The translations under genes and the position numbers were made by a program. Shown here piece by piece: positions 1 to 8,722 of a DNA stretch of 64,000 nucleotides. Position 1 is the first letter of the stretch. Each line of letters opens with the position of its first letter. The notes under the pieces were generated by a model. The model was not told the DNA's origin, did not search any database, and saw nothing but the letters and a program-made list of their open reading frames with translations. The stretch comes from Geothermovivens sp964644845 (GTDB taxonomy: Bacteria > Zhuqueibacterota > Zhuqueibacteria > Oleimicrobiales > Geothermoviventaceae), in assembly GCA_964644845.1 (NCBI GenBank), contig CAZXXS010000038.1:1-64000 (forward strand), given 5' to 3'.

Positions 1-99
1 TTGCTTCAGGCCGGCAAGGCTGTGGTCCGCGGCCATCCAGCCAGTCCTGTGCACATTCTCTACTCCGGTGTTTTGGGACGCCTCGGCGTGAAGCTCTGA
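1..99 (+). CDS. 3' end of an unidentified protein (partial)
   Basis: An open frame enters from the left edge and stops at TGA 97-99, giving 32 residues that end in GRLGVKL. Codon third positions are mostly G or C, as in the window's real genes, so this is probably the tail of a plus-strand gene whose body lies outside. The fragment is too short to name. It would be convergent with the minus-strand gene ending at 692. Confidence 0.35.
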   Translation: MLQAGKAVVRGHPASPVHILYSGVLGRLGVKL

Positions 100-691
100 G
101 GTCACGGGCACCCGGGGTTCGAGGAAGTGAGAAATCTGCGATCCCAAGTGAGGGCACCGGGTGTCGGAATTGAGTCGCCGTTGCTGCGGCGTCTAAAAGG
201 TTTGTGAAAAAAGCCCGAACCACCGACACTCAGAGCGCACGGAGGAAACACGCAGGGCGAGCCAACGCGGTCTGCTGTTGAGCAACGAGAGAACGGTAAT
301 GCTGACCATTCCGGTCAGGGAAATGAGTACTTACGTAACAGCTGGATTTCATTCGAGTTGCATGAACCTTTCATGTGCGGCATAAGCTACATGCCCCTGC
401 GAAGCTGGCATGTAACACTCGCACGGCGCACCTGGGCATGCAGTGCTCTGCCCGGCCCCTGTGCCCTCGGAACCTCTGTGGTTTGTCTGCGCTTTTTCAC
501 AGGGCTCCTAAACCGAAGTCACTCGAATCAGACCGAAGACTGAACCCTGCCGCACTGCCCAGCAAGTCCAGCAGGACAACTGCGGTTTGGAAGCCTCGTC
601 AACACAGTCACTTGTTCGACGAACTTTGTCACGTCTCTGCGTTCTTTGGGGCTCCGTGGTTTCCTATGTCTGGGATTTTTCCATAAGCTTC
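100..691. other. Intergenic region, no gene recognised
   Basis: This 592-base gap lies between a rightward gene tail and a leftward gene end. The small frames in it have no ribosome site and no family resemblance. The one clear structure is an inverted repeat, CTGACC-ATTCC-GGTCAG, at 302-318, without a T-run. Similar words (TCTGCG...GGGCTCC) occur twice near 490 and 640, but too diverged to call a repeat. Confidence 0.5.
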
Positions 692-1489
692 CTAAGGTTG
701 TCTGCGAAACTGGTGGAAATGCTGATCCAGGTAATTCTCCAAGCTTGCCAGCATCCGGCGGTCGTCCTCGTCCGGATTGCCCTCACGGCTCAGCCGCGAC
801 CGGACGCGCTGAGCAGCCTCAAGAAGCAACCCGTAAAGTTCGTTTTCAGCGATGCTCACCAAACCAGGCTCGTCCGCACGCTCGAGGAAATCATCCAGAA
901 TCGCGAAGCTGGTTGGGTCCTTACCCCAAAACCACTTCCAACGCTCCCGCACAACCGGACACACCACCAGTTTGACTTTGTAGCTCAGACTCGGATCGGG
1001 CTGCTTTTCCGCGTAACGCGCAAACGCAATGTAGCTTTCCAGCAGCTGCTGCAAGAGTCTTTTCCGTTTTTCGCCCCGGGCTTTTCGAAGTTCAGTCTGC
1101 AGGCTTCGCACTTCTTCAACCCAGTTGCTCGGCAGAAGCTCGCCGCGACGTAGGCGAAATTTCAGCAGCATCTGGGTGCTCGACGCGATCGGCTGGCCAT
1201 CGATCAAGGCCGGACGAAAACGAAGCTTGCTCGCGTAGTCCAGCGCGGTTTCGTCCAAAATCGGAAAACCTGAGGAGCGCAACACCCGCACGTCCTGCAC
1301 CGTGCCGTCCACGCCTACACTCATGCCTACGAGCACATCCCCCTGAATATGCTGCAATTTGGCCTCAAGAGGGTAAACCAGTGGTCCCTTCTTCACCAGC
1401 TCCGGCGGACTGATTCTGGATGAAGAAGCGCATCCTGTCAAAAGAACGAAAAAGGCGGCGAATGCCACCAACTTCTTACGCGAAGTCAT
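692..1489 (-). CDS. Lipoprotein with TonB C-terminal (energy transducer-like) domain
   Basis: About 265 residues. The N-terminus MTSRKKLVAFAAFFVLLTGC is a lipoprotein signal with lipobox LTGC, so the product should be lipid-anchored. Residues ~35-112 match the TonB C-terminal fold: a YPLEAK-type proline segment, then GDVLVGMSVGVDGTVQDVRVLRS. The ~150-residue C-terminal part is charged, helical and unassigned. The ATG at 1489 is preferred over an upstream in-frame TTG because GGCGGTGA lies just before it. A TonB domain on a lipoprotein rather than behind an inner-membrane anchor suggests an envelope adaptor or assembly role, not classical TonB energy transduction. It follows the PorV-like gene by about 50 bases. 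Confidence 0.75.
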   Translation of the reverse strand: MTSRKKLVAFAAFFVLLTGCASSSRISPPELVKKGPLVYPLEAKLQHIQGDVLVGMSVGVDGTVQDVRVLRSSGFPILDETALDYASKLRFRPALIDGQPIASSTQMLLKFRLRRGELLPSNWVEEVRSLQTELRKARGEKRKRLLQQLLESYIAFARYAEKQPDPSLSYKVKLVVCPVVRERWKWFWGKDPTSFAILDDFLERADEPGLVSIAENELYGLLLEAAQRVRSRLSREGNPDEDDRRMLASLENYLDQHFHQFRRQP

Positions 1490-1542
1490 CGTCAATCACC
1501 GCCTTCGATTGAAGCGTGGTTTGTGATCTCAGTCCTGTCCAC

Positions 1543-2859
1543 TCAGAACCGAAAAGCGAGCGTAATCATGAACAAATCGCGCTGGATACTCTCGTCGAGA
1601 TTCTGGATGTCAGTGCTTTCGGACAACGAAGGCGTCCGCCGCGTCCAGTTTCCTCTCACCCACGCCACATCCAGTTTCATCTGTTTGTCGAGAAGCACTC
1701 CCAAACCCAGCGAGTAAAATTTCTGCGCGTCTTTGGCCGTCGCGTCCCGCAGTGGTGAAGGTCGCACCGCCACACCACCTCGAAGCTGAATGCCGGTGAA
1801 GGGCAACGTCACTTCCGCACCGAGCCTCACGCTCGTCGTGGCACGGTAGCGGTCGTGAATGATCAGATTCGCCTCGCTGCGTGTGTAGTCAGCCACGGGC
1901 GGGTCTGTTTTGAATTTCACCTGGCTCCAGTCCGTGTACTCTACGTCGCCGGTAAGCAAGATGTTCAACAGATGCAACGACGCTCCAGCACCGAACACAA
2001 ACGGGTACGTCATTTCGTAGTCTGAGGTACCACTGTCGCTGGAATCCGAAACCGCACCGTCGTCGTACGTTAGCTTGCTGTTCGTGCCCCACTCTTCGGT
2101 GTAGCGAAAGGTCTTGGGAGCTGCCAGAGTGGCCGAAAAACGCAACAGTCGTCCCATCCGGAAGAGGGCACCACCACGGATTTCCGTGGCCTTGATTTCC
2201 GTGTTGATGTAGTCCTCGCTGAGGTACGTGTCGAAAGTGTAGTGATTTTCGCTGTCAAACTCCCGGAAGGCCCACTGGTAATCGTTGGTCCCGCCCCAAA
2301 AATTCAAAGATGCTCCCACCGAGAGGTTTGGACTCAGATCGATCGCCCCTCCGGCGCTCCAGATGCTCAGGTAACCCTCCTCGAACTCATTCCAACGCTG
2401 CCGCACTCGGTCATCCGGTGTTGGGTTGAACCATTCGAACGAGAACGAGCCGTCAAAGGTCTTCGGCCTGTGGTAACCCACAGCGAAAACGAGACTACCG
2501 CGGTACGTGGGCACAGGTACCACAAATCCAAGGGTGTTGAAACGCGTCCGATTCATTTCATCCGTAGTGGCGTTGCCCCCCATCGTCGCGTCGTCCTTGT
2601 GACGGGTGTGCGACATCCCAACGTTCAATTCCATCTTGCGAATTGCTGCCAGGCCAGCCGGATTCCAGTACAAGGCGGTGTAGTCGTTGGCAACCGAGGT
2701 GTAGGCTCCCCCGAGTCCCAGAGCTCTTGCCCCGATTCCCATCGAGCCGCGCACCAGATTGATCGGCTCGTCGATCTGGGCAGGTGCGGTGCCTGGCCGC
2801 AAAATCAACCACACCAAACCAACCGTCAGGCCCACCGCTTTCACCCATCCGCGCCGCAT
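1543..2859 (-). CDS. PorV/PorQ (UPF0164)-type outer-membrane beta-barrel protein
   Basis: 438 residues: signal peptide ending near TAPAQ, then the N-terminal pattern of the PorV/PorQ/UPF0164 barrel family (GARALGLGGAYTSVANDYTA, YWNPAGLA), alternating aromatic beta strands, and a C-terminal ...LAFRF with final Phe typical of BamA substrates. Known members are FadL-like barrels; PorV takes part in type IX secretion, but no other T9SS gene is seen here, so the role is open. Start ATG 2859 has GAAGGAGGAAAGGGT just upstream. An in-frame start 24 codons earlier lacks a ribosome site and would bury the signal peptide. Confidence 0.8.
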   Translation of the reverse strand: MRRGWVKAVGLTVGLVWLILRPGTAPAQIDEPINLVRGSMGIGARALGLGGAYTSVANDYTALYWNPAGLAAIRKMELNVGMSHTRHKDDATMGGNATTDEMNRTRFNTLGFVVPVPTYRGSLVFAVGYHRPKTFDGSFSFEWFNPTPDDRVRQRWNEFEEGYLSIWSAGGAIDLSPNLSVGASLNFWGGTNDYQWAFREFDSENHYTFDTYLSEDYINTEIKATEIRGGALFRMGRLLRFSATLAAPKTFRYTEEWGTNSKLTYDDGAVSDSSDSGTSDYEMTYPFVFGAGASLHLLNILLTGDVEYTDWSQVKFKTDPPVADYTRSEANLIIHDRYRATTSVRLGAEVTLPFTGIQLRGGVAVRPSPLRDATAKDAQKFYSLGLGVLLDKQMKLDVAWVRGNWTRRTPSLSESTDIQNLDESIQRDLFMITLAFRF

Positions 2860-2980
2860 ACCCTTTCCTCCTTCGCTCGCTCTGGACACTGTCCTGTTGT
2901 GGAAATCATTCGACATCGTTTCCCGGCTCACGTACCGGAGCTAATGCCGCCACACCAGCCCATCTCCGCCGCACTTCGTC

Positions 2981-4165
2981 TTACCGCTCACGTCGCCGCG
3001 CGGGTCGGCTTGAGCTACGGTTGGAGCTGCGACTCGGCATTGGTGAACTGCGGCGGCTCACCGAAGGCCTACTGTACGTGCTTCCGCTCGATGACCGCCC
3101 CCAGCTGGACCCGGATGAACTTCGAGTGTGGTAGTAGGTCGGCCGCGGAGCGACGTAACTGCTGCGGCGTTGCCTGCGTGCATCACTGGAGCTACTTGAC
3201 TTCTTCGTCGATTTTGGCGTTGCGGGTTTCAGAACACGAGGGGCAGTCCGACGCGTTCTGGGCCTGGAAGCCACTGCCTTTCTGCGCGAGGTCGACGTCC
3301 GCGAAACCGACGTCCGCCGTCGCTCAGTGGCGCGACTCACACTGGTTCGCCGCGCTGGTTTGCTGCTTTCCACTGCTTTACTTACACGACGCGGACTTTG
3401 GTACGTCTTGGAACGGGTCGACCGCCGAGCCAGTTCTCGATCTGTTCGCTCGATCCGTCGCTTTGCCTTTGCCGCGGCTTCCCTCCGTTTGGTAAGCGTC
3501 GTCGGCGTACGCTGCACGGTCTGTCCTACCGTGCTGCGGCGATCCATTGGCCGCGTTTTCGCAAGCGTACCAGCTTCTGCTCTCCCGTTAACCGTCCCCC
3601 CCACAGCAACGCGACCAGCACCCATGAGTGGCGGCTGGTGACGCCGCAAAAAGTTCCGGCGCTTCGGTGGCGGCACGCGTTCGTAATCGTACCAGTCGTA
3701 GTAAGGGTACGCGTAGTACGCCCAACCTCCGTAGTACGAGAACGGTCGCCAGTAGGAAAGCGGTCCAGCATACGGGTACGACCAGTACGGCCACCACGGA
3801 TCACCCCAACTCACCCAAAAGCTCAAGTAGTAGGAGGGCACCCGGTAGTAATCGGGGTACCAGTAGGGATCGTAGGCAAAAAGGTACGGGTCCAGCCACC
3901 CGTAGCCCATCCAGTACGGGTCAAAAGCCGGCGGCACGTAGTGGTGGTAGACGTCGTAACGGTGGTAAATGACGGAATCCGGCTCGTTTTCGTTTTGCTC
4001 GAGGTACTCCTCTGCGTAGCCCCGGTCTTCATCTTCGAAGTACGGTTCGTTGTCGACGTCGGCCTCCGTCTTCAGTTTCGGCCGCCCCACCTGCGTGTAG
4101 CAACCGGTAACGAAGAGGGCCAGCGTCAGCAGGGCAAACACGGCGACAAGTCTTCTGCGTACCAT
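2981..4165 (-). CDS. Tyr/Trp-rich lipoprotein with basic Ser/Arg tail, unknown function
   Basis: 394 residues. The lipoprotein signal ends FVTGC, followed by an acidic stretch. Residues ~70-165 are extraordinarily rich in Tyr, Trp and Pro (runs such as YYLSFWVSWGDPWWPYW), and the C-terminal half is low-complexity Arg/Ser/Thr. Start ATG 4165 has AAAGGAGG nine bases upstream; the 26-codon longer form does not. I do not recognise a named family. The composition suggests a surface or periplasmic protein that binds glycans, nucleic acid or the cell wall, which is inference only. Confidence 0.65.
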   Translation of the reverse strand: MVRRRLVAVFALLTLALFVTGCYTQVGRPKLKTEADVDNEPYFEDEDRGYAEEYLEQNENEPDSVIYHRYDVYHHYVPPAFDPYWMGYGWLDPYLFAYDPYWYPDYYRVPSYYLSFWVSWGDPWWPYWSYPYAGPLSYWRPFSYYGGWAYYAYPYYDWYDYERVPPPKRRNFLRRHQPPLMGAGRVAVGGTVNGRAEAGTLAKTRPMDRRSTVGQTVQRTPTTLTKRREAAAKAKRRIERTDRELARRSTRSKTYQSPRRVSKAVESSKPARRTSVSRATERRRTSVSRTSTSRRKAVASRPRTRRTAPRVLKPATPKSTKKSSSSSDARRQRRSSYVAPRPTYYHTRSSSGSSWGRSSSGSTYSRPSVSRRSSPMPSRSSNRSSSRPARRRER

Positions 4166-4388
4166 GGCTGTCGCCTCCTTTTCCTTGTTTCCGAAATTCG
4201 CCCGCGAAGACTCGCGAGCCTCACACAGATTTAACGTGGCCACCCAAGTTCTGTTCCTGAGTAACAGCGGGCACCACGTTTTGCGGAACCGCCCTCGCCC
4301 CTCTTCGCAGGACGCTGCAAGAAGTCGGCCACGCAGCCTCTTTCCAGATCAACCCTGGTACCATTTCTCACCTGTCTCGGCCAAACAC

Positions 4389-5009
4389 TCACTCGAACCG
4401 GTAAAGCTTAGGCACCCAGACGCTCACTGGACGGCCTTTTGCGTCGCGTGGGGGCCAGAAGAGACATTGTTTGGCAGCCTTCACCGCCGCCGCCTCAAGC
4501 ACCCGGCTTCCGGTAGAGTTTTCCACAACCAGTACCTTCTGCACACGGCCGTCAGGTCCAACCTCCAGCATCAACTTCACCACACCCTTCACTTTGCCGC
4601 GCAGTTTCTCCGGGTACTCCGGAATTACGTCTCGAATGGTTCGCGGCAGGTACAGAACCTCGCCCCCCACACCCTCACTACGCCCTTCCGACACACGTTC
4701 ACCACTGCCCTCCTGTAGCGTGGTTTCTTCGATCGTCTCGTCCTCGGGCAAATCCTCACTTTCCGAGGGGATTGGCACAGCGGGGCGTTTAGGAGGCGGT
4801 CGCCTGGCGCCCTGGCGGGTGGCTGGCACTTCTTCCACTGCCAGGGCCTTGATGACTACCGGAGCTGGCTTCGAGCGCTGCACGTGGACCTCTTTGAAAG
4901 CGACAAAGAACACGATCAGCAGGGCAAGCGTGACAACAACGGCCCTTTCGAGACGAGCTTCGTACCCATTCCGCGCATCACGAAATCTCTTGTCACGACC
5001 GTCTGTCAT
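4389..5009 (-). CDS. TonB-family protein (inner-membrane anchored)
   Basis: 206 residues: short cytoplasmic N-terminus, one membrane helix (~residues 24-42, VVVTLALLIVFFVAF), a Pro-rich then acidic periplasmic linker, and a C-terminal TonB domain from ~125 (IPEYPEKLRGKVKGVVKLML...GPDGRV). This is the standard TonB layout for transferring proton-motive force to outer-membrane receptors. ExbB/ExbD are not adjacent. ATG 5009 is chosen because GGAG lies six bases upstream; the longer frame begins inside the terminator of the preceding operon. Confidence 0.85.
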   Translation of the reverse strand: MTDGRDKRFRDARNGYEARLERAVVVTLALLIVFFVAFKEVHVQRSKPAPVVIKALAVEEVPATRQGARRPPPKRPAVPIPSESEDLPEDETIEETTLQEGSGERVSEGRSEGVGGEVLYLPRTIRDVIPEYPEKLRGKVKGVVKLMLEVGPDGRVQKVLVVENSTGSRVLEAAAVKAAKQCLFWPPRDAKGRPVSVWVPKLYRFE

Positions 5010-5067
5010 GCTCACTCCGGCGTACGAAACGCTGCAATCCTTTGTTTCGCTGCAATTGCAACAACAG

Positions 5068-5093
5068 AAAACCCCGGCCTGTTCCGACCGGGG
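5068..5093 (-). terminator. Rho-independent terminator of the bat operon
   Basis: On the minus strand CCCCGG-N10-CCGGGG (5072-5093) is followed by TTTTCTG. It begins about 30 bases after the stop of the SH3/TPR gene, the last of the moxR-bat operon, and separates it from the tonB-like gene. Confidence 0.7.
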
Positions 5094-5123
5094 CATCCAT
5101 TTGTTCAGCTCTGCTCCATTTCG

Positions 5124-5933
5124 TTACACGATTTCCACCGCGTCCTTTTTCAGCCAACCCACTTTCCCGTCCGGCAAACGAATTTCGTACCACCCGTCGG
5201 ACCGGTCACGGATTCGTACAACCACGCCCTCGTGCAAGGGGAAAACTTCTGTAGCACCTTCCTCGGGTGCGCTGAGCACCTCAACGCGGGGCACCGTGAC
5301 TACAGCCTGCACCACCTTGGCCGCCCGCAGCGCACCAAGCCAGAAGAGGCCTGTGCCAAGCAAAAGCACCAAAACAAGTGCCAGAGCCCTGCGGGCCAGC
5401 GTCCTGACCACGGGCCTGCGCGCCAGTACCCAAACCACCACAAGCGAAGCAGCAAGGACGTAGAGAACCGCGAAAAGCACCGTCCAGCCGTCGACAGAAA
5501 GCAGGTTCCGAACCGCCTCGTACCAAACCTGGAAGAACAGCTTGGGAGGGTGCGGTACCTTGTCCACTACGCGCAAATTCACGATCTGCAAATTGTGGCG
5601 AATGTCCTCGTCTTTCGGCGCCAAACGACGGGCGCGCTCGAGATTCAGAACGGCTTTGCCAATTTGGCCCGTCCGGAAGTACGCATTGCCGAGATTGTAG
5701 TACAGCTCCGGGCTTTCGTAGCCAAGTTCGCGAACTTTTTCGTACGCTTCGATCGCCTTTTCGTACTGTCCGTCGCGGTAGAAGGTGTTCCCTTGCTCGA
5801 ACAGGTGCTGCACATCGGCCGACTGGGCCAGCAACGACGAGCTCGCACCCAACAGGAGCGCCGCCGCAGAGAAAACGGTTGCGGCACGGCGCAACGCCAG
5901 GAAGAAACGTTTGTGTACGCCCGGTTTCCGCAT
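5124..5933 (-). CDS. batE: BatE-like TPR/SH3 membrane protein
   Basis: 269 residues: N-terminal signal/anchor (to ~36), two to three TPR units (~38-110; EQGNTFYRDGQYEKAIEAYEK, YYNLGNAYFRTGQ), two membrane helices around 150-205, and a C-terminal bacterial SH3 domain (~210-269; WYEIRLPDGKVGWL). This is the BatE layout of the Bacteroides aerotolerance (Bat) complex, thought to sense or assemble envelope components with BatA-D. It lies five bases after batD and ends the operon just before an intrinsic terminator. Confidence 0.82.
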   Translation of the reverse strand: MRKPGVHKRFFLALRRAATVFSAAALLLGASSSLLAQSADVQHLFEQGNTFYRDGQYEKAIEAYEKVRELGYESPELYYNLGNAYFRTGQIGKAVLNLERARRLAPKDEDIRHNLQIVNLRVVDKVPHPPKLFFQVWYEAVRNLLSVDGWTVLFAVLYVLAASLVVVWVLARRPVVRTLARRALALVLVLLLGTGLFWLGALRAAKVVQAVVTVPRVEVLSAPEEGATEVFPLHEGVVVRIRDRSDGWYEIRLPDGKVGWLKKDAVEIV

Positions 5934-5938
5934 CTCGC

Positions 5939-7801
5939 CTACAAGACCTTTGCCAGCCGTTCGATCAGATTCTCCGCGCGTTTCAACGTAGCCTGCATGT
6001 TCTCAGTGCTCGACTCAGTTGGTGCAAAACGGTGGAAGTCGCAGTCCTGCAGCAAGGCCAGAGTCTCTTTGATCAGCTCTTCTTCCACCTTGCGCTGGCG
6101 CAGATGTCCCTCCACGTCCTCCGAAACCAGTCCAGCAGCAGGCAGATTGAATTTGTCCGCCAGGAAGCCGAGCACCGACCGTGCTACTTCAGCGTAGAAC
6201 TCCTTCTGAGTTTCCAGAGCCAGCAGCGAACGTGCCTTTTTAAGCCGCTTGTTCGCCTCCCGATTGGCCCGTCGCGCCCGCGCAAGGGCCACGTTCTCCG
6301 CCAGTCGGTCCTGTCGTACCCGGTAGCCGTAAGCGCCACTCATGGCCACAAGCGGAAACACCAGCAACAAAACGAACCACGGGCTTTGGTGAAAATGGCG
6401 CCCCACGCGTCGCCAAGCATGCGCTTCGGTCTTGATGAAACGGATGTCCTGCCCAAGCAGTCGCACTTCCTCTTTCGAGAAGGATCCGCCGACTGCCACC
6501 GGCGTCGACGCCCCTCGCGCCACCTGAATCACAAATTCCGGCGACGTTAGCGTTCGGTACGTTCCCGCCGAAGGGTCAAAAAACGAAAAGCGAATCGGTT
6601 TGATCCGCTGCTCACCGGGGAAACGCGGAATGAGTACGTACTCAAAGGTTTTGCTCCCGCGAATGGTGTTGCCCGACTTGTCGATCTTCTCCGTCACCTT
6701 TGGCTCGTACTGTTCAAAGTCGGGCGGCAGCTGTAGCTTGGGCTCGCTGATCATCCGAACGTTCCCCGAGCCCCAAATGCGAATCTTCAGCGTCAACGCT
6801 TCGTTCGTCTTGACGGCCTGTTTGTCAACAGAAGCCGACATCTTGAAGTGTCCCACGGCCCCGCTGAAATCCTCGGGTTTCCCTTCTTCTGGAAGCGGCT
6901 TCACCGTAATCGTGAGCGGCGGGGAGTAAAGTGTTCTTCGAACCGTACGTCCGAAGAAGGGATCATCGAAGAAGCTGTCGAAAATGTCGTTCGAACGCCG
7001 CCGTGGCAGACGCACGTCGCAATCCACGGCCATGGGGTCAACTTTGACCTTGCCCGGAGACGTTGGGAAAAGCACCAGCTTCTTGATGTCGGCCACTACG
7101 TAGTTTTGACCGTTTACTACTTCGTCCCTCGTCGGTGGGGGCTGAGGGATTTCCAGCTCCTCCGTCCAAAAACCCGTGGTACTCGGCATCTTGGTGATTG
7201 CGTAGCCCGTCACAGTCAGGCGCGTGTAAAGGCTGTAAGTCAACACCACCGGCTCACCCTGGTAAACGGTGCGCTTGTTGGCTCGAACTCGCAGAAAAAC
7301 TTGATCCTCGAGCGCCTGCCGGCCCGGTTGTGTACGGACACGCGGTCCTGCTTGCGCCCCGGGCAAAGACCGTGGTGGTGTGGGTGCCGAAGTAACCGTG
7401 ACCTTGGCGTTGCCGGACCTGTAGCTCTTACCGGCCACCTTCACCACAACAGCGGGTACAGTGAACGTGCCCGTCTTCGTTGGCATGTAGTCGAACGAAA
7501 ACGTCTTTGTCACGGACATGCGGCCGTTGATGATTTGGATCGACTGCGACGTGCCGCGCGAGCCAAGAAATCTGGCGAAAGCCGAAAGATCCGGCGGCTT
7601 CACCTCAGCCACACCCTGGGCCCGAGGCCCGGACAACGTAACCTGAACCGTGAAGGCCCGAGTCAGTGACACAGTACTCGGTGTAACGCTCAGCCGTACC
7701 GACAAGTCCTGTGCGCCGGCCACGGTCCCGAAAAGCAGCAGAACAATCCCTGCCACCACACCAGCGCTACGAATCCTCTCCCTCAAAAACGTCAGCCGCA
7801 T
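5939..7801 (-). CDS. batD: BatD / oxygen-tolerance (DUF11-like Ig) membrane protein
   Basis: 620 residues: signal peptide ending TVAGA, several Ig-like beta domains (LSVRLSVTPSTVSLTRAFTV at the start; PVVLTYSLYTR later), a membrane helix near 495-515, and a C-terminal helical domain with DKFNLP...LLQDCDFHRFAP. That is the BatD family, the periplasmic scaffold partner of the VWA proteins BatA/B. ATG 7801 is preferred over an in-frame start 32 codons earlier because it begins a clean signal peptide; its ribosome site is weak (GGGGTGAT). The C-terminal domain recurs in the proteins at 10804-11835 and 14903-15841. Confidence 0.85.
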   Translation of the reverse strand: MRLTFLRERIRSAGVVAGIVLLLFGTVAGAQDLSVRLSVTPSTVSLTRAFTVQVTLSGPRAQGVAEVKPPDLSAFARFLGSRGTSQSIQIINGRMSVTKTFSFDYMPTKTGTFTVPAVVVKVAGKSYRSGNAKVTVTSAPTPPRSLPGAQAGPRVRTQPGRQALEDQVFLRVRANKRTVYQGEPVVLTYSLYTRLTVTGYAITKMPSTTGFWTEELEIPQPPPTRDEVVNGQNYVVADIKKLVLFPTSPGKVKVDPMAVDCDVRLPRRRSNDIFDSFFDDPFFGRTVRRTLYSPPLTITVKPLPEEGKPEDFSGAVGHFKMSASVDKQAVKTNEALTLKIRIWGSGNVRMISEPKLQLPPDFEQYEPKVTEKIDKSGNTIRGSKTFEYVLIPRFPGEQRIKPIRFSFFDPSAGTYRTLTSPEFVIQVARGASTPVAVGGSFSKEEVRLLGQDIRFIKTEAHAWRRVGRHFHQSPWFVLLLVFPLVAMSGAYGYRVRQDRLAENVALARARRANREANKRLKKARSLLALETQKEFYAEVARSVLGFLADKFNLPAAGLVSEDVEGHLRQRKVEEELIKETLALLQDCDFHRFAPTESSTENMQATLKRAENLIERLAKVL

Positions 7802-7912
7802 TTTGCCATCACCCCAGGGGTGATTCTTCCTCCGAAGCCTTGCAACGCTTTGCGGATCGATTGGGTCGCCTCCCAACTGCCAACCGCTGGCTGTCAACCG
7901 TCCACTCCCAAA

Positions 7913-8722
7913 CTACCAGTCTTGAGCTCGCCGTACGGAACCGCCCTGCATGCGTTGCTTCTTCAACAGCTTCTCTTCTTTGCCGTTCAGAGCGTCCAAC
8001 AACCGTTCGGCTTCCTCTTTGGTGAGCCGCTTCACCTGTCCCTGTTTTCCTTTGTTCCGTTTCTGCTCCGACTGTTGCTGTTTTTGCTGCTGCGACTGCT
8101 GCTGTTGCTGTTGATTCTGTTGCCCCTGCTGCTTCTGCTGTTGCTGATTCTGCTGTTGTTTATTCTGCCCCTGGCCCTGCCCGGACTGCTGTTTCCGTTG
8201 CCGCTGTTGCTGCTGGTTCCGACGTTGTTTCTTCGACTGCTGCTTCAATTTCGCGCGCACGTACTCCAGGTTGTACTTGGCGTCTTCGTCGTTCGGGTTC
8301 AGCTCCAGCGCCTTCTTGTAGGCCAGGATGGCTTCCGGAAGTTTTCCGAGTCGGTACAACGTGTTGCCCAGGTTGTAGTAGGCCTGCGAGCGCAACAGAG
8401 GGTCTTCGAGTGTGGTGGCCTTCTGGTAGGCCTTGAGCGCCTCGTCGTACTTTTTCTTTTTGTACTGGGCATTGCCCACGTTGAATTCCGCAACCACATT
8501 TCCGGGGTCGTCGATCAAAGCGTCCTGGTACTGCACCAGGGCCTCGTCGTACTTACCCTGCTCGTACAGTTTGTTCCCCGCCTGCACCTGCTTCCGACCC
8601 GGTTGCGCCCACAGAGCGCTTGGCAGTGCCACCAGCAGACTGCCAACCAATACCAGCACGACTTGCCCGCTCACAGACCGGGCCCGGCTCGCTTGAGTCT
8701 GTTGTCCACGTGCGACTTTCAC
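7913..8722 (-). CDS. batC: BatC-like TPR protein with polyglutamine tail
   Basis: 269 residues: signal peptide (VLVLVGSLLVALPSALWAQ), three TPR repeats (~45-155, each with the YDEAL/PEAI pattern), then a ~60-residue Gln/Lys-rich low-complexity region and a short charged C-terminus. The GTG at 8722 overlaps the batB stop (GTGA), suggesting translational coupling; an in-frame ATG at 8761 inside batB is the alternative but lacks a spaced ribosome site. TPR proteins of this type are the BatC component. The Gln tract makes the opposite strand look like a long Leu-rich ORF, which is a shadow. Confidence 0.82.
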   Translation of the reverse strand: MKVARGQQTQASRARSVSGQVVLVLVGSLLVALPSALWAQPGRKQVQAGNKLYEQGKYDEALVQYQDALIDDPGNVVAEFNVGNAQYKKKKYDEALKAYQKATTLEDPLLRSQAYYNLGNTLYRLGKLPEAILAYKKALELNPNDEDAKYNLEYVRAKLKQQSKKQRRNQQQQRQRKQQSGQGQGQNKQQQNQQQQKQQGQQNQQQQQQSQQQKQQQSEQKRNKGKQGQVKRLTKEEAERLLDALNGKEEKLLKKQRMQGGSVRRAQDW

